This document shows positions 63,845 to 64,000 of a stretch of DNA of 64,000 bases, piece by piece. The stretch covers positions 3,410,001 through 3,474,000 of the forward strand of contig OZ244845.1 in assembly GCA_965220775.1 (NCBI GenBank), written 5' to 3'. Every line of letters begins with the position of its first letter. The stretch's first letter is position 1. Below the pieces are notes generated by a model. The model searched no databases. It was not told the origin of the DNA and was given only the letters and a program-made list of their open reading frames with translations. A program made the position numbers and the translations under genes. This DNA is from G963664835 sp965220775. GTDB taxonomy: Bacteria; Chloroflexota; UBA6077; FW602-bin22; JBCLEL01.

Positions 63845-64000
63845 ATTGTCATTCGTACGAAATGCGCCTACGCCGCTTTCGAGCGCGCCGTTGAACCCCT
63901 CCATTCCGCGATCTCGTCATTCCGGCCCCCCAATTCGTCATTCCCGCGAAGGCGGGAATCCAGAGGGGAGGTGCGGGTTGTGGCAATGACGCTAGAACTC
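63845..64000. repeat. composite palindromic repeat array 11 (cut by window end)
   Basis: Starts with GTACGAAATGCGCCTACGCC and includes CGTCATTCCCGCGAAGGCGG near 63938; it resembles the beginning of the block at 47728-47830. Confidence 0.8.

Overview
The window looks like a contig from a free-living, GC-rich bacterium, probably Chloroflexota of the SAR202/Dehalococcoidia type. The grounds are indirect: many TTG and GTG starts, a partial complex I cluster, CaiB, PhyH, enoyl-CoA hydratase and aminopeptidase-T genes, and intergenic arrays of palindromic repeats. No rRNA is present, so the assignment is inference. One intact tRNA (Val, TAC) and one decayed tRNA-Val copy are visible.

Layout. 1-5 kb is defence-like: the C-terminal part of an nSTAND3 ATPase, a VapB/VapC pair, and a PLD-nuclease/SF3-like ATPase fusion. 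5-12 kb holds an SPFH membrane protein, two cytochrome c lipoproteins, a class III aminotransferase, a VOC protein, an EmrB-type MFS exporter, a lone ribbon-helix-helix antitoxin and a shortened YCII-like protein. 12-24 kb holds a double-domain M16 peptidase lipoprotein, two near-identical glutamine-amidotransferase-like genes, an EEP nuclease, an FAD oxidoreductase, a DUF3224 protein, a P450 and a methyltransferase. 24-31 kb holds a DUF2269 membrane protein, a TPR remnant, a lipoprotein/response regulator/histidine kinase operon and a HEPN-candidate protein beside tRNA-Val. 32-37 kb is the prfA-prmC-HAD-tsaC operon. 38-45 kb holds a duplicated-domain secreted protein, yebC-ruvC-ruvA, an M50-like protease and a GyrI-like protein.

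45-54.6 kb is a complex I membrane-arm cluster, nuoA-H-J-K-(repeat block)-L-M-(VapB45/VapC45-like pair)-N. It lacks nuoB, C, D, I and is interrupted twice. 54.6-64 kb holds PhyH, HAD and CaiB genes, a RHH/PIN toxin-antitoxin pair, a frameshifted glycerophosphodiesterase, an enoyl-CoA hydratase, a gamma-carbonic-anhydrase-like protein and an M29-like aminopeptidase.

A composite family of short palindromic repeats fills at least ten intergenic stretches. Several hairpin modules recur in variants where both arms changed together, so the fold appears to be kept by selection or by the copying mechanism. No transposase or CRISPR array was found. The strongest candidates for something undescribed are the PLD-ATPase fusion with its STAND/TA neighbours, the repeat family, and the toxin-antitoxin module lodged inside the complex I operon.
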